This document shows, piece after piece, positions 62,674-64,000 of a stretch of DNA of 64,000 nt (the stretch's first letter is position 1; every line of letters starts with the position of its first letter). The notes below the pieces were generated by a model. It had not been told where the DNA came from. It ran no database searches and was given only the letters and a program-made list of their open reading frames with translations. The DNA is taken from contig CAIOGZ010000077.1 of NCBI GenBank assembly GCA_903858015.1, forward strand, positions 124,001 through 188,000, read 5' to 3'. The DNA is from an uncultured cyanobacterium (GTDB lineage Bacteria; Cyanobacteriota; Cyanobacteriia; PCC-6307; Cyanobiaceae). The translations under genes were made by a program, and so were the position numbers.

Positions 62674-63942
62674 GTGCGAGTTCTGTTCATCCATCAGAAC
62701 TTTCCTGCTCAATATCGCCACCTCGCGCGGGCCCTGCGCTCCCGTGGCGATACGGTGCAGGCGATCGCGGCTCCCCAGGCCGGCGCTGTCCAGGGGGTGG
62801 AGCTGTTGCGTTATCGGCTGCCTGATGCCGCAGCCGTTCCTCCAGTGCATCCCTGGGCAAGCGATTTCCAGATCAAGGTGTTCCGCGCCGAAGCTGTGCT
62901 TGCCCTGCTCCAGCAACGGGCCGACACCCTGCTCAAACCCGATCTGATCCTTGGCCATCCCGGCTGGGGCGAATTGCTGACCATCAAGGACCACTGGCCC
63001 GATGTTCCCGTCCTCCACCAGTTGGAGTTCGTCTATCAGCTCGAAGGGGGCGATAGCGGTTTTGATCCGGAATTCCCTCTCCTTGCCGCCGCCCGCAGCC
63101 GCCTGCGCCTACGCCGGGTCCACCAGCTCTTGGCCTTCCACGACCTTGACTGGGCCCTGGCCCCGACCAACTGGCAAGCCCGCACGGCGCCGGCGCAGTT
63201 CCACGACCGCGTATCGGTGATCCATGAAGGCATCGATACCGCAACGATCGCGCCCAAGCCCGGTTCCTCCATCAGCCTGGGCAAACGGAAGATTCGTTTT
63301 GAGCCCGGCGATGAGCTGGTGAGTTTCGTGGCCCGCAATCTCGAGCCCTATCGCGGCTTCCATAGCTTTCTGCGATCCCTGCCCTTGCTCCAGCGGCTGC
63401 GGCCCCGGGCCCATGTGATTGTGGTCGGCGGTGAGGGAGTCAGCTATGGCAGCCCACCCAGCGATGGTCGCAGTTGGAAGCAGGTATTGCTGGCCGAACT
63501 GGAAGGCCAACTCGACCTTTCTCGCATCCATTTTGTTGGCAAGGTCCCCCACGGGGTGCTGCATGACCTGTTCCGGGTGTGTGCCTGCCATGTCTATCTC
63601 ACCTATCCCTTCGTGCTGAGTTGGAGTTTGCTGGAAGCGATGGCCTGTGGTGCGGTGGTGATTGGCTCCAACACCCCGCCGCTGGCGGAGGTGATCCAGC
63701 ACGGCCACAACGGCCTCTTGGTGGATTTTTTCTCGCCCGCCGCCCTAGCCGAGCAAATGGCGGCCGTGCTGGCTGATCCAGGCGCCCACCACCCCCTAGG
63801 CCAACAGGCACGCCGTAGCGTCGTCGAACGGTTCGATTTGGAGCACATCTGCCTGCCCCGTCAGCTCGAGCTCGTGGATTGGTTGGCTGCCGGTGGTAGT
63901 GCCACCAGCCGCCCAGCTCCCTATCCGCTCGTCAAGGGTTGA
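62674..63942 (+). CDS. Group 4 glycosyltransferase
   Basis: 422 residues from the GTG at 62674 (VRVLFIHQNFPAQYRHLA), a typical GT4 N-terminus. Residues 1-190 form the acceptor half. The donor half has ELVSFVARNLEPYRGFHSFLRSL, VIVVGGEGVSYG, and the nucleotide-sugar site FVLSWSLLEAMACGAVVIGSNTPPLAEVIQHGHNGLLV (E-x7-E-like). The role is probably extracellular polysaccharide, LPS or glycolipid; neighbours (a LIC_10190-like membrane protein 1.4 kb upstream) support surface glycans. The 58 bases after the stop end with an ATG at 63995 that may start the next gene. Confidence 0.88.
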   Translation: MRVLFIHQNFPAQYRHLARALRSRGDTVQAIAAPQAGAVQGVELLRYRLPDAAAVPPVHPWASDFQIKVFRAEAVLALLQQRADTLLKPDLILGHPGWGELLTIKDHWPDVPVLHQLEFVYQLEGGDSGFDPEFPLLAAARSRLRLRRVHQLLAFHDLDWALAPTNWQARTAPAQFHDRVSVIHEGIDTATIAPKPGSSISLGKRKIRFEPGDELVSFVARNLEPYRGFHSFLRSLPLLQRLRPRAHVIVVGGEGVSYGSPPSDGRSWKQVLLAELEGQLDLSRIHFVGKVPHGVLHDLFRVCACHVYLTYPFVLSWSLLEAMACGAVVIGSNTPPLAEVIQHGHNGLLVDFFSPAALAEQMAAVLADPGAHHPLGQQARRSVVERFDLEHICLPRQLELVDWLAAGGSATSRPAPYPLVKG

Positions 63943-64000
63943 GCCCGATACCCTCCACCCCCAGGAGCCCGCAAGCCAGGACACCACCATCGCCATGGCT

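Overview
The window is a gene-dense, GC-rich bacterial chromosome segment from a cyanobacterium, most likely a unicellular picocyanobacterium of the Cyanobium/Synechococcus group. The evidence is a set of genes typical of cyanobacteria or plastids (a Ycf35/DUF1257 protein, DUF1995, DUF4330, a HemJ-type protoporphyrinogen oxidase, a Cdv3-like division protein beside coaD, a fused ribBA, a cyanobacterial-type Hfq). Perfect copies of the octamer GCGATCGC (HIP1) are also scattered through it. I see no tRNA, rRNA, CRISPR array, insertion sequence or prophage.

Layout. 1-5.3 kb: edge of a group-3 sigma factor, then a minus-strand run (Ap4A phosphorylase, SpoIID-like protein, PhzF-like protein, gpsA, DUF2237). 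5.4-14.4 kb: B12-dependent methionine synthase metH coupled to ilvE, divergent from cobN, whose product inserts cobalt into the B12 ring. 14.4-19.3 kb: PHP phosphoesterase, hemJ, uvrC, flavin reductase. 19.4-29.4 kb: coaD-cdv3, then dacB, DUF4330, DUF1995, cysteine desulfurase and dapF on the minus strand, then hfq and leuS. 29.4-34.7 kb: a six-gene minus-strand operon behind a guanidine-I riboswitch. 34.7-44.1 kb: pgi, envelope proteins, M61 peptidase, Ycf35, purN, argC, ribBA. 44.3-57.3 kb: a type I secretion island. 57.6-64 kb: ppiB, mtnP, a low-GC membrane protein, Hsp20, a ribbon-helix-helix protein and a GT4 glycosyltransferase.

Two systems stand out. The first is a complete guanidine-use operon: nickel-dependent guanidine hydrolase (gdmH), its HypA- and HypB-type nickel chaperones, and a three-component ABC importer, all behind a well-conserved ykkC-type riboswitch. 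A possible NtcA-type promoter lies just upstream. The gene order agrees, from memory, with the characterised Synechocystis locus.

The second is a five-gene minus-strand operon carrying two repeat-rich proteins, a parvulin-like protein without a signal peptide, an HlyB-type ABC exporter with an N-terminal cyclic-nucleotide-binding domain and a degenerate C39 domain, and an HlyD-type adaptor. A third repeat-rich protein lies convergent to it. One of the two operon-encoded proteins is made almost entirely of about 18 copies of a ~48-residue unit. The proteins look like exoproteins exported by this machine, but their function is unknown, and this is the best candidate here for something undescribed.

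Start codons were moved inward from the longest open frame where the family N-terminus or gene spacing argued for it. Domain positions are estimates by eye.
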